DNA of 64,000 nucleotides from Wukongibacter sp050859025 (GCF_050859025.1 NZ_CP138200.1:1612001-1676000), one strand, 5' to 3'. Counted from the first letter of the stretch, positions 53,777-62,059 are shown. Numbers and translations: made by a program. The notes: generated by a model not told the origin, from the sequence alone.

Positions 53777-53858
53777 TTTACTCAAATATTAAATGAGTAC
53801 CAAAATCTTGAAAAAAAGTACTATTCTATGTATTATAATTAGTAAAGTTGGATGGGGA

Positions 53859-54272
53859 GGTCAGGCTTTACTAATTTACTTAAAGAAACGTAATCATAAT
53901 AGTAAAATTTAAAAAAGGCGAGAGTGGGATAATGACAAGAAAATATTATGAAAGAGTACTAAACCATGCAACAACTAGAGGGAACAATAGGAAAAAATAA
54001 AAAATGTAAATATTTAAAAATCATCAAAAAATATGAAGGTAGACACGAATTTAAAATATATTCATATTGTATCATGGATAATTACACTTATTTAATTATT
54101 ATGAAGTAGAGAATATCTTATTAAATAAAATAATAAAAGAAATACGGAAACTATATGCCAAAAGATATAATAAAGAGTTAAGTATATCAAAAGATTATAA
54201 AATCTATCAGAAAAGATCAAGGCAATAATTAGTAGTTTTGAAGACAATAAGTAAATTAGTAAAGCCTGACCC
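53859..54272 (+). mobile_element. Decayed Y1/REP-transposase-derived element, copy A
   Basis: About 414 bp with terminal inverted repeats GGTCAGGCTTTACTAATTTA and TAAATTAGTAAAGCCTGACC. Inside lies a broken reading frame that begins at ATG 53932: MTRKYYERVLNHATTRGNNR then a stop, and in a shifted frame YEGRHEFKIYSYCIMDNYTY. These match the RGNNR and AYCLMDNHVHLL motifs of IS200/REP-type Y1 transposases, with the catalytic HxH lost. The same stops occur in the copies at 57821 and 59565, so the element spread after the gene was dead. Confidence 0.75.
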
Positions 54273-54287
54273 TTTTGTTATTCTAAT

Positions 54288-54413
54288 ATAGACATAAAAA
54301 CTTTAGAAGATAATAATGATAGGACATTAGAAAATCAAATAGCTATTTTTACTTATCAACAAAATCTAACAGATATGGAGCAGGTAGAAAAAAGTTTAAA
54401 GAATATTAACTGA
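54288..54413 (+). pseudogene. Short broken coding remnant next to copy A
   Basis: An open stretch of 41 codons (with DRTLENQIAIFTYQQNLTDM) ends at a TGA and continues in the same frame beyond it with GFNEGYKRMTTEKSH. It has no start codon near the element border. It may be a gene cut by the mobile element; not identifiable. The rest of 54414-54575 holds nothing recognised. Confidence 0.25.
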
Positions 54414-54575
54414 GGATTTAACGAAGGATATAAAAGAATGACCACTGAAAAAAGTCATTGAGGATGATCTCTGCATAAAACATATAGTGCTTTGACAAAA
54501 TATGTACAGATATATGCCGAATATCAAATTCAATAATACTTTTTTCAGCAGCCTCTTTGGACTATCTTCTCTTTT

Positions 54576-54983
54576 TTAATAGATTCTTATTGCTTTACCA
54601 TTATATCGAATTTGAACAGTTCCATCACTTGAAGCTTTTAAATATGCTCCGGGGTTACCTTGTGTACGAGTATGCCAAATAGCATTTGCGTGATCACCAT
54701 ACATAACAAGATTACCGTCTGTTTGCATAATCAATTTTTCTACTTTTGAACCGCTAGTTCCAGTACTCCAAATTGGTATTGTACCTTGGCTATACAGAAC
54801 AAGGTTACCGTCTGTTTGCATTCTTAAGATAAATTGCCCATTGTGAGATTTTAAAAATTGCCCTGGGGTTAAATATTCCCCTGGCCTTAATACGTTTTCA
54901 CCATGACCAGCAAAACAAGTTGTAGTAGTGATAGCCATGATTAGCAAAGTGATAAAAATTGAAGTCATCTTTTTAGTTTTCAT
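54576..54983 (-). CDS. Secreted mannose-binding (bulb-type) lectin-domain protein
   Basis: A 135-residue exported protein: signal peptide of about 25 residues (ending TTCFA), then a single B-type lectin domain. Two copies of the carbohydrate-binding motif QxDxNxVxY are seen as QTDGNLVLY and QTDGNLVMY; a third site is degenerate (SSDGTVQIR). Such domains occur in plant lectins and in bacterial lectin-like bacteriocins and adhesins. It is too short for a typical tandem-domain LlpA bacteriocin. No immunity gene is evident. Start ATG behind AGGAGGTAG on the minus strand. Confidence 0.8.
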   Translation of the reverse strand: MKTKKMTSIFITLLIMAITTTTCFAGHGENVLRPGEYLTPGQFLKSHNGQFILRMQTDGNLVLYSQGTIPIWSTGTSGSKVEKLIMQTDGNLVMYGDHANAIWHTRTQGNPGAYLKASSDGTVQIRYNGKAIRIY

Positions 54984-55283
54984 TGTCTACCTCCTAAATT
55001 TTTTTATGGTAATTGATTAAATGAAAACTAGTTTTCAAAAATATGTAAGAGCTCTATAAATATAATAACATCCAAAATATAAAAAAAATGTAAAAATATG
55101 AAAATGGAGATCGGTGTAATATTTTTTTAATAAAACTAAAAATTAGAAAAATTTTCTTAAAAAAAAACCGACTATGCATTGTAAGTCAAAACTTTTGAGG
55201 GAAAGGAATAGATCATTACGAGTGTGTCAGATAGTTACTAAATTGAGGGTTAACAACAGTGAATAAGAAAGGGGAAATTTAGA

Positions 55284-55769
55284 ATGGATAAAACAAATAT
55301 AAAATTTATAAATGAAATAGATGTTGATATTACTACAGAAGATGATAATGAGCCACAAATAATGACATTATCTGTCTATGAATGTGAGGCTTGCCATTGG
55401 AGGTTTGTAGGAGATTGTAATAGATACGGTCACGGATATACAAGTGAAGGAGTTCAGTCACCTAACTACTGTCCTATGTGTGGTGAAAGAATTAAAGAGT
55501 CAGCAGAAGAAAATAAAAAAATTGTTTGGAATGATGATATGGATGTTGCATCTGGATTAGAAAAAGATTTTGAAAATATGGATGAATTCATATTTAAAGT
55601 AAAAAGAAGTTTTAAAGAGTATACAGGGGAAAGTTGCCAAACTGAAAATCTTGTTTTGCAAGCCTGTGTAGCAACTGGAAAAGGGATAGAAGCAGAAACA
55701 ATCACACCTTTAGTTGAAACAGATATTATTATTCAAAATTGGTATACATGCGAAGTATCTAGCAACTAA
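55284..55769 (+). CDS. Zinc-ribbon-containing hypothetical protein (phage-like)
   Basis: A 161-residue acidic protein. Four cysteines, in CEACHWRFVGDC and YCPMCGER (about residues 33-75), form a likely zinc ribbon. The remainder has no known motif. It is the first gene after a 300-base AT-rich gap (54984-55283, in which only promoters are likely), and lies 36 bases before a phage-type protein. Both probably come from a prophage. Confidence 0.55.
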   Translation: MDKTNIKFINEIDVDITTEDDNEPQIMTLSVYECEACHWRFVGDCNRYGHGYTSEGVQSPNYCPMCGERIKESAEENKKIVWNDDMDVASGLEKDFENMDEFIFKVKRSFKEYTGESCQTENLVLQACVATGKGIEAETITPLVETDIIIQNWYTCEVSSN

Positions 55770-55805
55770 ATTAAGGTTACACGTAGTTGAAAGAAGGTGA
55801 AGTAA

Positions 55806-56444
55806 GTGTATTACTGGATTTTCATTAAAGAAACAACTAAAAATTATATCGTGATTAGTGAAGATGATATTGGTGAAGATGAAACTTTTATATGGGATAA
55901 ATTTATAGATGATGGTTACGAGCTATTTAATACTAATATGAAAAGTCAAAAACAGGCTCACGCATTTATGAAAGAATTTTATAGAGAATACTCAAAATTA
56001 AAAACTGTTCCAGTGACACTTAAAAAAGCCTGTAACTTTGTTAACCAATTTCATAGACATCATGTAGCTCCTCAAGGACATAAGTTTTCAGTTGCAATGA
56101 CAGATGGTGATAAAATAATTGGAGTAGTTATAGCTGGAAGACCTGTTTCAAGATTTAGAGACAATGGAAAGACTCTTGAAATTACAAGATGTTGTGTAAA
56201 AGAAATCTATAAAAATGCTTGTAGTCAGCTATATTCTAAAGTATATAGAATAGCTAAAGAACTAGGATATGAAAATCTAATCACTTATACATTAGAAGAA
56301 GAAATAGGAGTCTCATTGAGAGCTGTAGGGTTTGAAGAAATAGCAATAAGCCTAGGTGGTAAATGGAACTGTAAATCTAGAAAAAGAAATGACAATCATC
56401 CATTAGGATCTAAAAAAGTATGGCAAAAGAAAATAGTTATTTAG
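55806..56444 (+). CDS. XF1762-like phage protein (acyltransferase-like)
   Basis: A 212-residue protein. Residues ~75-185 match the XF1762 family of phage proteins: ACNFVNQFHRHHVAPQGHKF, VVIAGRPVSRF, LEITRCCV, NACSQLYSKVYRIAKELGY and SLRAVGFEE. The fold is GNAT-like, but catalytic activity is not established. The start is GTG at 55806 behind GAAGGTGAAG. It supports a prophage origin for this stretch. Confidence 0.75.
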   Translation: MYYWIFIKETTKNYIVISEDDIGEDETFIWDKFIDDGYELFNTNMKSQKQAHAFMKEFYREYSKLKTVPVTLKKACNFVNQFHRHHVAPQGHKFSVAMTDGDKIIGVVIAGRPVSRFRDNGKTLEITRCCVKEIYKNACSQLYSKVYRIAKELGYENLITYTLEEEIGVSLRAVGFEEIAISLGGKWNCKSRKRNDNHPLGSKKVWQKKIVI

Positions 56445-56539
56445 TTGTTAAATTTACATTTAATACCTTTAAATTAATTTATGATATGTTTCAAGTAATT
56501 TGACAAATACTAATAAAAACACTTTTGGAGGTTCAAATA

Positions 56540-57637
56540 GTGAAAAAAGAAGTTATTTCTGATAAACAGGGGATTGCAATAATAGTTTTGTTTATAGTGG
56601 GTTCATCTTCAATATTTGCACAAGGACTAGAAGCTAAACAAGATTTATGGTTAGCTTTTGTCTTAGGAATAATTATGGTATTGCCTATGATAATGATATA
56701 TGCTAGACTTCACTATATTTTTTCAGACAAAGATTTGTTTGATATTGTTGACATTTGTTTTGGGAAGCTTATTGGAAAGGTATTGATAATATTATATATT
56801 TGGTTTGTTTATTACTTTTCTAGTGATATGCTTTTTACTTATGGTCAATTTATTAGAGTAGTTTGGTTTCAAGAGACTCCTCAAATTATAATAATAATAT
56901 TTATGGGTATTTTATGTGTTTTGGCAATTAAGGAAGGAATTGAGTTATTAGGTCGATTTAGCCAGTTATTTTTTCATATACCTATTATTACTTTATTTAT
57001 TATCATAATACTATTGATTTCTGATATGAACATAAATAATTTACGTCCTGTATTGAAAGCAGGTATAAAACCAATTCTAGAAGGTGCTTTTAGTGTATTT
57101 ACATTTCCACTTGTTGAAATAGTAATGTTTACTATGGCTTTTTCCAACTTCAAAAGAAAAAAATCTCCTTATAAAGTATTTATTATAGGTTTATTGATAG
57201 GAGGAGTATATTTACTTATACTTTCTTTAACTAATATTTTAGTAATAGGAGTAGATATTGCAACAAACCATTATTATCCTTCTCATACTACTATTTCTAG
57301 AATAGATGTCGGTGGTATACTACAAAGAATAGAAATTGTTATAGCTATTACATATTGTTTAGGTGGTTTTATTAAAATAAGTCTATTATTGCTATGTGTC
57401 TGTAAAGGAGTTACTAAAATATTTGGATTTAAAGACTATCGATTTATCATTATACCAATTTCTTTACTTATATTAAATTTATCTTATTTTCAATATGAAA
57501 GCGTAATGTATTATTTTGAATGGGGTAAAGATGTATGGCCCTATTATTCCTTCCCATTTCAAGTGATTCTACCTATTATTATATGGATTGTTGCTGAAAT
57601 AAAGAAGAAAAAATTAGTAGATAATTCAATTACGTAA
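56540..57637 (+). CDS. GerAB/GerKB-type spore germination permease
   Basis: About 365 residues with ten predicted membrane segments, the B subunit of spore germinant receptors in the endospore germination permease (APC) family. ISDKQGIAIIVLFIVGSSSI at the start and LRPVLKAGIKPILEGAF in the middle are typical. The TTG at 56525 is inside TTTTGGAGG, so GTG 56540 is the start. The A and C subunit genes are absent from its flanks, so it is an orphan, either working with receptors elsewhere or a relic. Confidence 0.85.
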   Translation: MKKEVISDKQGIAIIVLFIVGSSSIFAQGLEAKQDLWLAFVLGIIMVLPMIMIYARLHYIFSDKDLFDIVDICFGKLIGKVLIILYIWFVYYFSSDMLFTYGQFIRVVWFQETPQIIIIIFMGILCVLAIKEGIELLGRFSQLFFHIPIITLFIIIILLISDMNINNLRPVLKAGIKPILEGAFSVFTFPLVEIVMFTMAFSNFKRKKSPYKVFIIGLLIGGVYLLILSLTNILVIGVDIATNHYYPSHTTISRIDVGGILQRIEIVIAITYCLGGFIKISLLLLCVCKGVTKIFGFKDYRFIIIPISLLILNLSYFQYESVMYYFEWGKDVWPYYSFPFQVILPIIIWIVAEIKKKKLVDNSIT

Positions 57638-57691
57638 AATATAAGATTTATAATCAGTCGCTAACTAAATGTTTTACAAAGGGGGATATTT

Positions 57692-57820
57692 ATGTCAGAT
57701 AAACAAGAACTGAAAAATAAAATACATAATGAAATTGATAAAATAATTGACAAGATAGAGCTCGTTGGAAGTTTAAAATATTTCGAAGTAAGTGTTAAAT
57801 GCACAAATGAGGTTGGAGGG
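57692..57820 (+). pseudogene. Small gene truncated by element copy B
   Basis: Forty codons of a small Lys/Glu-rich helical protein (KIHNEIDKIIDKIELVGSLK, then FEVSVKC) follow AAAGGGGGAT and an ATG. The reading frame then runs into the left end of the mobile element at 57821 and stops at 57889 inside it. The original 3' end is lost or lies beyond the element. Function unknown. Confidence 0.45.
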
Positions 57821-58233
57821 GGCCAGGCTTTACTAATTTACTTAAAGAAACGTAATCATAATAGTAAAATTAAAAAAAGGCGAGAGTAGGATAATGACAA
57901 GAAAATATTATGAAAGAGCACTAAACCATGCAACAACTAGAGTGAACAATAGGAAAAAATAGAAAATGTAAATATTTAAAAATTATCAAAAAATATGAAG
58001 GTAGACACGAATTTAAAATATATTCATATTGTATTATGGATAATTACACTTATTTACTTATTATGAAGTAGAGAATATCTTATTAAATAAAATAATAAAA
58101 GAAATACGGCAAGTATATACCAAAATATATAATAAAGCGTTAAGTATATCAAAGATTATAAAATCTAACAGAAAAGATCAAGGCAATAATTAGTAGTTTT
58201 GAAGATAATAAGTAAATTAGTAAAGCCTGACCC
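57821..58233 (+). mobile_element. Decayed Y1/REP-transposase-derived element, copy B
   Basis: About 413 bp, >90% identical by eye to copies A and C. The left end is GGCCAGGCTTTACTAATTTA (one change in the terminal repeat) and the right end TAAATTAGTAAAGCCTGACC. The broken transposase frame starts at 57894. Immediately after the right end, GACCCTTGTAATAT is repeated in tandem (58229-58256), partly inside the terminal repeat. Confidence 0.75.
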
Positions 58234-58286
58234 TTGTAATATGACCCTTGTAATATTTTTTTGAGGGTATGAATGTCTTATTTTAA

Positions 58287-58556
58287 GCGTGTTGCACATT
58301 GAAGTGGAAAAAATTAAGCACTTATTATATTGTAACGAATGGAAATTCACAGCATATTTTAACGCATGATCGACAGAAATAAGGATTTGTAGCTATTACT
58401 GATTCAAATGAAACAGAAGTAATTGAAAGCTACAAGAAACAGATTATAGACAATATGATATTCTCTAAGTTTGCAGTTACCGAGGAAGATAAACAGGAAC
58501 AAAGAATTGCAGAATTAGAAGCTGCTATTGCTAATATCGTAGGAGGTGCTATGTAA
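58287..58556 (+). pseudogene. Broken phage tail-module gene
   Basis: A frame with one internal stop (TAA at 58380-58382) reads YYIVTNGNSQHILTHDRQK, stop, then GFVAITDSNETEVIESYKKQ and an end of RIAELEAAIANIVGGAM. The short C-terminal Glu/Ala-rich helix, followed directly by an XkdX-like gene, is typical of small genes after the tail fibre in Clostridium phages. The 5' end was removed, probably when element B arrived. Confidence 0.45.
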
Positions 58557-58699
58557 TGCATACATGGAATAAAAATATTTTCGTAAGGGTAATAGCTAGA
58601 AGAGTAGAAGAAGAAAGCAGAGCTAAAGAAGATATTATTACAGAGTATCAGGCACTTACAGAAACAGAGAAAACGGAAATATTAGCTGCAATAGTGTAA
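58556..58699 (+). CDS. XkdX-like small phage protein
   Basis: A 47-residue protein, MHTWNKNIFVRV...ITEYQALTETEKTEIL, with the short Trp-containing start and the YxxLTxxEK helix seen in XkdX-type proteins of phage tail modules. The start overlaps the stop of the preceding remnant (TAATG). It precedes a bidirectional terminator. Confidence 0.55.
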   Translation: MHTWNKNIFVRVIARRVEEESRAKEDIITEYQALTETEKTEILAAIV

Positions 58700-58773
58700 A
58701 AGGTATAGTTAGCGGAGAGAATATAAAATTGAGAACTAATTATTTAGAATTATTTGCAGGACTAATAAATAAT

Positions 58774-58824
58774 AAAAAGATTCAAAAAATTAAATAAATA
58801 ATTCTTTGAATCTTTTTATATTTT
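58774..58824. terminator. Bidirectional terminator
   Basis: The perfect 13-bp stem AAAAAGATTCAAA / TTTGAATCTTTTT lies between the phage-like plus-strand genes and the minus-strand secreted protein gene. A-run and T-run on both sides allow use from both strands. Confidence 0.8.
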
Positions 58825-59193
58825 TTACTGGAGCATAAATATTGGTAGAATAGACTCGCTGTCTCGGTACATTTTCACATAAAGATTAACTTGATTATTA
58901 TGTCCTACTCTCCAAGAATAGGTCTTTCTAGCTGAACTACTGCCAGATGCTCCTATATTATCTGTTACTACATATAAAAGTTCTTGTGTGTTCTGGTCAT
59001 AAATTTCTAATTTGAAATTACCACTCTCTTGAGAGTAATTGTCAACAGTAATATCAATATACCTATCTTCTGGATAGAGTAAAATCTTATCCATGTCATA
59101 ATACAGTTGGTAATTGATTTCTGCAAAAACTGTTAGGCTAAAGCTTAATAAACATACAAGCATTAATAGTGAAATTACTACTCTTTTTTTCAT
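58825..59193 (-). CDS. Small secreted protein of unknown function
   Basis: A 122-residue protein with a clear signal peptide (residues 1-24, LLMLVCLLSFSLTVFA) and a beta-rich mature part (RYIDITVDNYSQESGNFKLE, NLYVKMYRDSE). It has no Cys in the mature part. The upstream region has an AAAAAAATGTAAAAA stretch like that before the lectin gene. ATG is behind GGAGGAG on the minus strand. I do not recognise the family. Confidence 0.6.
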   Translation of the reverse strand: MKKRVVISLLMLVCLLSFSLTVFAEINYQLYYDMDKILLYPEDRYIDITVDNYSQESGNFKLEIYDQNTQELLYVVTDNIGASGSSSARKTYSWRVGHNNQVNLYVKMYRDSESILPIFMLQ

Positions 59194-59371
59194 AAAAACA
59201 CTCCTCCTATAAAATTTTTATTTTTTAATACTATAGAATAATACTATAGAAATTGTGAAAAAAATGTAAAAACTTGAAAAAAAATAAATATGTAACATAT
59301 ATGTAAAAAAACTGTATTTTCAAAAAATTAAAATTGTAACTAGGTATAAAATAATAAAAGGGAGATGGCAT

Positions 59372-59564
59372 ATGCTAAAACAAAATTATGCGGAGCTTAA
59401 AAAATCCGGGGTCTTGAATTGGAGAGAGAAAGGATATGAGGGTGAAGGTGTTACAATTCTTATTCTCGATAATGAAGTTGATAGATTATCTTTCTTCGAT
59501 GATAAGACCATAACCCTGTTTGATAATCATGTAGGTGTAGCCCACAATACATTTGCAATTGAAA
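59372..59564 (+). pseudogene. 5' fragment of a subtilisin-like (S8) phage protease gene, cut by element C
   Basis: About 64 codons after GGGAGATGGC and an ATG. YEGEGVTILILDNEVD resembles the strand carrying the catalytic Asp in S8 peptidases, and VAHNTFAIERV resembles the catalytic His region of small S8-like proteins in Clostridium phages. The frame then enters element C and stops at 59581. The Ser-containing C-terminal part is absent. Confidence 0.45.
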
Positions 59565-59974
59565 GGGTCAGGCTTTACTAATTTACTTAAAGAAACGTAA
59601 TCATAATAGTAAAATTTAAAAAGGGCGAGAGTGGGATAATGACAAGAAAATATTATGAAAGAGCACTAAACCATGTAACAACTAGAGGGAACAATAGGAA
59701 AAAATAAAAAATGTAAATATTTAAAAATTATCAAAAAAATATGAAGGTAGACACGAATTTAAAATATATTCATATTGTATTATGGATAATTACACTTATT
59801 TACTTATTATGAAGTAGAGAATATCTTATTAAATAAAATAATAAAAGAAATACGGCAAGTATATACCAAAAGATATAATAAAGCGTTAAGTATATCAAAA
59901 ATTATAAAATCTAACAGAAAAGATCAAGGCAATAATTAGTAGTTTTGAAGATAATAAGCAAATTAGTAAAGCCT
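59565..59974 (+). mobile_element. Decayed Y1/REP-transposase-derived element, copy C, right end split by IS110
   Basis: The left terminal repeat GGGTCAGGCTTTACTAATTT is intact and the internal dead transposase frame (ATG 59639) has the same stops as copies A and B. The right terminal repeat is broken after AAATTAGTAAAGCCT at 59974; its remaining bases CTGACCC appear at 61698-61704, on the other side of the IS110-family element. Confidence 0.8.
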
Positions 59975-60074
59975 AGTACAATAAGGTTAAGCAAGAGCAA
60001 CCAACAGTTGTTATGTGATACAAAATAAATAGCGAACGTTAACAGGTATAGACAAAAGTTAGTTCATAAATTAT

Positions 60075-60233
60075 TCTCTATATTGCGAGAGATAAATGAT
60101 CAAGCCTTAGGAGAATCTTATTGGATTTAATACCTGTGGGTCAGACAATTAATCCATTTAGTGAATTTTATGAGTTGGCTGGTTGGAACCGATTAGGTAT
60201 ATCCGTGTAACGCGCTAGGTTATGTCTCACTAG
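60075..60233 (+). ncRNA. Putative IS110 bridge RNA in the left end
   Basis: IS110 elements of the IS621 type make a bridge RNA from the non-coding end, with one loop matching the target and one the donor. Here GGATTTAA (60123-60130) and TTAATCC (60149-60155) form a stem whose loop has TACCT and GGGTCAG; GGGTCAG is the exact complement of CTGACCC at the right of the insertion site, and TAATACCT resembles the left target TAAAGCCT (6 of 8). A second region has GCTGGT (60178-60183), equal to the element's right end, and CACTAG (60228-60233), close to the complement of CTAGTA at the junction with the left end. RNA ends are estimates. Confidence 0.5.
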
Positions 60234-60278
60234 ATGAAATGGATGCTCTTGCTTAAATTTGTATTAGGGGTGATTTTT

Positions 60279-61574
60279 ATTAGGTATTTTGATTTTTTAA
60301 GTGTGGGAATTGATGTGGCTTCAAAGGTAAGTTGGGCGGTGATTTTGGGACCTGATCATAAGCCTGCATCGAACTTCATAAGAATTGATCACAGCTGTTT
60401 AGATTCACTTAACTATCTAGTTAATGCAGTTAAAAAGGCAGAAGAGGTGAATTCATTAAAGGCTAAAATCTTTCTCGAATCCACAGGAATCTACCACATT
60501 CCACTCTTCCGCCATCTCAAAGAAGCAGGATTTGAGGTGTATATCCTAAATCCCCTCATTACTGATTCTAACAAAAATCATGGGATAAGGAAAGTGAAAA
60601 GTGATAAGAATGATGCTAAGAGAATAGCTAAGACTGCATATACTCACGATTTAAAGGTATCTTTGATACCAGCAGATCTTATGCTTAACATCAGAGCTCT
60701 AACTAGAGATTATCACCGTATGGTAGATACTAAAACAGTTTTTCTTAATCAACTAACTAAAGAGCTTGCATTAGTATTCCCTGGTTATAGCAGTGTTTTT
60801 TCAAATACAGTGGGAAAAACATCTAGAGCTATTCTTAGAACCTTTAAAACACCAAAGATGATACTTGAAACGCCAAAGTATAAAGTTATTGAATTTATAT
60901 CCAGTCATGCTAAAAGAGGTAAAGAAGCAGCTGAAAAAAGCTATAAAAAACTTATTAATGCTGCAAAAATAGCAATAACATTTAGCCATCAGCTAGATGC
61001 ATCATATTACCTTATTGATTCAAAACTTGACATGATTGAAACTATTGAAAAAAGATTAACAGATATCGAAAATAAGATTAAATCATATCTTGATAAATAT
61101 AAGAATGAAGATTTTGTGAAACAAATAAAATTAATTGAATCAATAACAGGTATTGGATTTATTACCTCAGTAACATTAATGGCTGAGATCGGTGATTTTA
61201 AGGCCTTTAGAAAACCAAAACAATTGGTTGCTTACTTTGGAGTAGATCCATGTGTCAAAGAATCAGGTAATTTTAAAGGAACTAAAATTTCCATGTCGAA
61301 AAGAGGCTCCTCTATAGCTAGAAGAGTACTCTTCGTAGTAGCAGTGGCTGCTATAAGACGTAATAACAAAGGAGAAGCTATTAATCCAGTATTAAGAGAA
61401 TACTATGAGAAAAAACTCATTTCTAAATCTAAGAAATCAGCACTTGGTGCAATAATGAGAAAGATGACGAATATAATATTTGCAGTTCTAAGGGACAATA
61501 AAGAATATGAAATTAGAACTCCAAAGGAGCATATAAAGAAATATAATAAGAAATTACTTAAGATTGTAGCATAG
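60279..61574 (+). CDS. IS110-family transposase (DEDD / Tnp_20)
   Basis: About 430 residues. N-terminal RuvC-like DEDD domain (VGIDVASKVSWAVIL; FLESTGIYHIPLF; KSDKNDAKRIAKTA), a helical middle, and the C-terminal Transposase_20 domain with ESITGIGFITSVTLMAEIGD and the nucleophile Ser region ISMSKRGSSIARRVLF. An ATG at 60234 is in frame, but it is at the end of the guide RNA region. AGGGGTGAT at 60264-60272 suggests a start at ATT 60279, or a GTG at 60270. The gene appears intact, so the element may be active. Confidence 0.88.
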   Translation: MRYFDFLSVGIDVASKVSWAVILGPDHKPASNFIRIDHSCLDSLNYLVNAVKKAEEVNSLKAKIFLESTGIYHIPLFRHLKEAGFEVYILNPLITDSNKNHGIRKVKSDKNDAKRIAKTAYTHDLKVSLIPADLMLNIRALTRDYHRMVDTKTVFLNQLTKELALVFPGYSSVFSNTVGKTSRAILRTFKTPKMILETPKYKVIEFISSHAKRGKEAAEKSYKKLINAAKIAITFSHQLDASYYLIDSKLDMIETIEKRLTDIENKIKSYLDKYKNEDFVKQIKLIESITGIGFITSVTLMAEIGDFKAFRKPKQLVAYFGVDPCVKESGNFKGTKISMSKRGSSIARRVLFVVAVAAIRRNNKGEAINPVLREYYEKKLISKSKKSALGAIMRKMTNIIFAVLRDNKEYEIRTPKEHIKKYNKKLLKIVA

Positions 61575-61762
61575 GGCCATAAACAAGGTATTTAGCCAAT
61601 TGTTCGTGCTTCCAATTGGGTTATTTGGCATGCACAAAATCTTGTTTTAAAAATTATAAAAAAATTTTTTGAAAACTCTTGACTGTTACTAGCTGGTCTG
61701 ACCCTTTTACTATGCTTTTACTACTTCTTATGTTAAATGTATTATATGAATATGGGTAGATA

Positions 61763-62059
61763 ATGATTTTAGTAGTTGGAGCAATAGGGTATTTCTATTG
61801 GATATATAGAAATCAAGGTAAAAAGGCCATGTTGATAGAAATGAGAGAAAAGGCTTATGCACTCATGTTACTGGCAGAAAAAAAGTTTGATACTGGGGAA
61901 GAAAAATTCGATTGGGTAGCAGAAAAGTTGTATATAGCTATGCCTAATTCAGCGAAGGTTATCTTTAGTCAGGATGACATCGAGAATCTAATACAAAAAA
62001 TATATGAGAATTTAGGTGACTTTTTGGATGATGGCGAGCTAAATAATTCTTTTATATAA
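61763..62059 (+). CDS. Phage holin, LLH-type
   Basis: A 98-residue protein with one N-terminal membrane segment (ILVVGAIGYFYWIY) and the cytoplasmic motif of the LL-H holin family: AYALMLLAEKKFDTGEEKFD, WVAEKLYIAMP and SQDDIENLIQKIYENL. Holins let endolysin cross the membrane; no endolysin gene is next to it. The start ATG 61763 follows a weak GGGTAGA. It belongs to the same prophage remnant as the tail fragment and XkdX-like gene. Confidence 0.65.
   Translation: MILVVGAIGYFYWIYRNQGKKAMLIEMREKAYALMLLAEKKFDTGEEKFDWVAEKLYIAMPNSAKVIFSQDDIENLIQKIYENLGDFLDDGELNNSFI

Larger units (their letters stand above)
59975..61697 (+). mobile_element. IS110-family insertion sequence
   Basis: About 1.72 kb. 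Borders were found by comparing copy C with copies A and B: host sequence ...TAAAGCCT is followed by AGTACAATAAGG, and ...CTAGCTGGT is followed by CTGACCC, with a shared CT core at the junction. There are no terminal inverted repeats, as expected for the family. A long non-coding left end (59975-60278) precedes a single transposase gene. The left end carries a guide-like stem-loop. Confidence 0.82.

Noticed and set aside
57821..57889. C-terminal 23 residues of the 57692 frame
   Set aside because: They are translation of the left end of mobile element copy B and are not original protein.
53859..59974. CRISPR array
   Set aside because: The three repeated units are ~413 bp with inverted ends and lie 1.3-3.5 kb apart; there are no short regularly spaced repeats and no cas genes.
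60234..60278. ATG 60234 as the IS110 transposase start
   Set aside because: It abuts the putative donor-guide bases, lacks a ribosome binding site, and adds a hydrophobic leader not found at the start of DEDD transposases.
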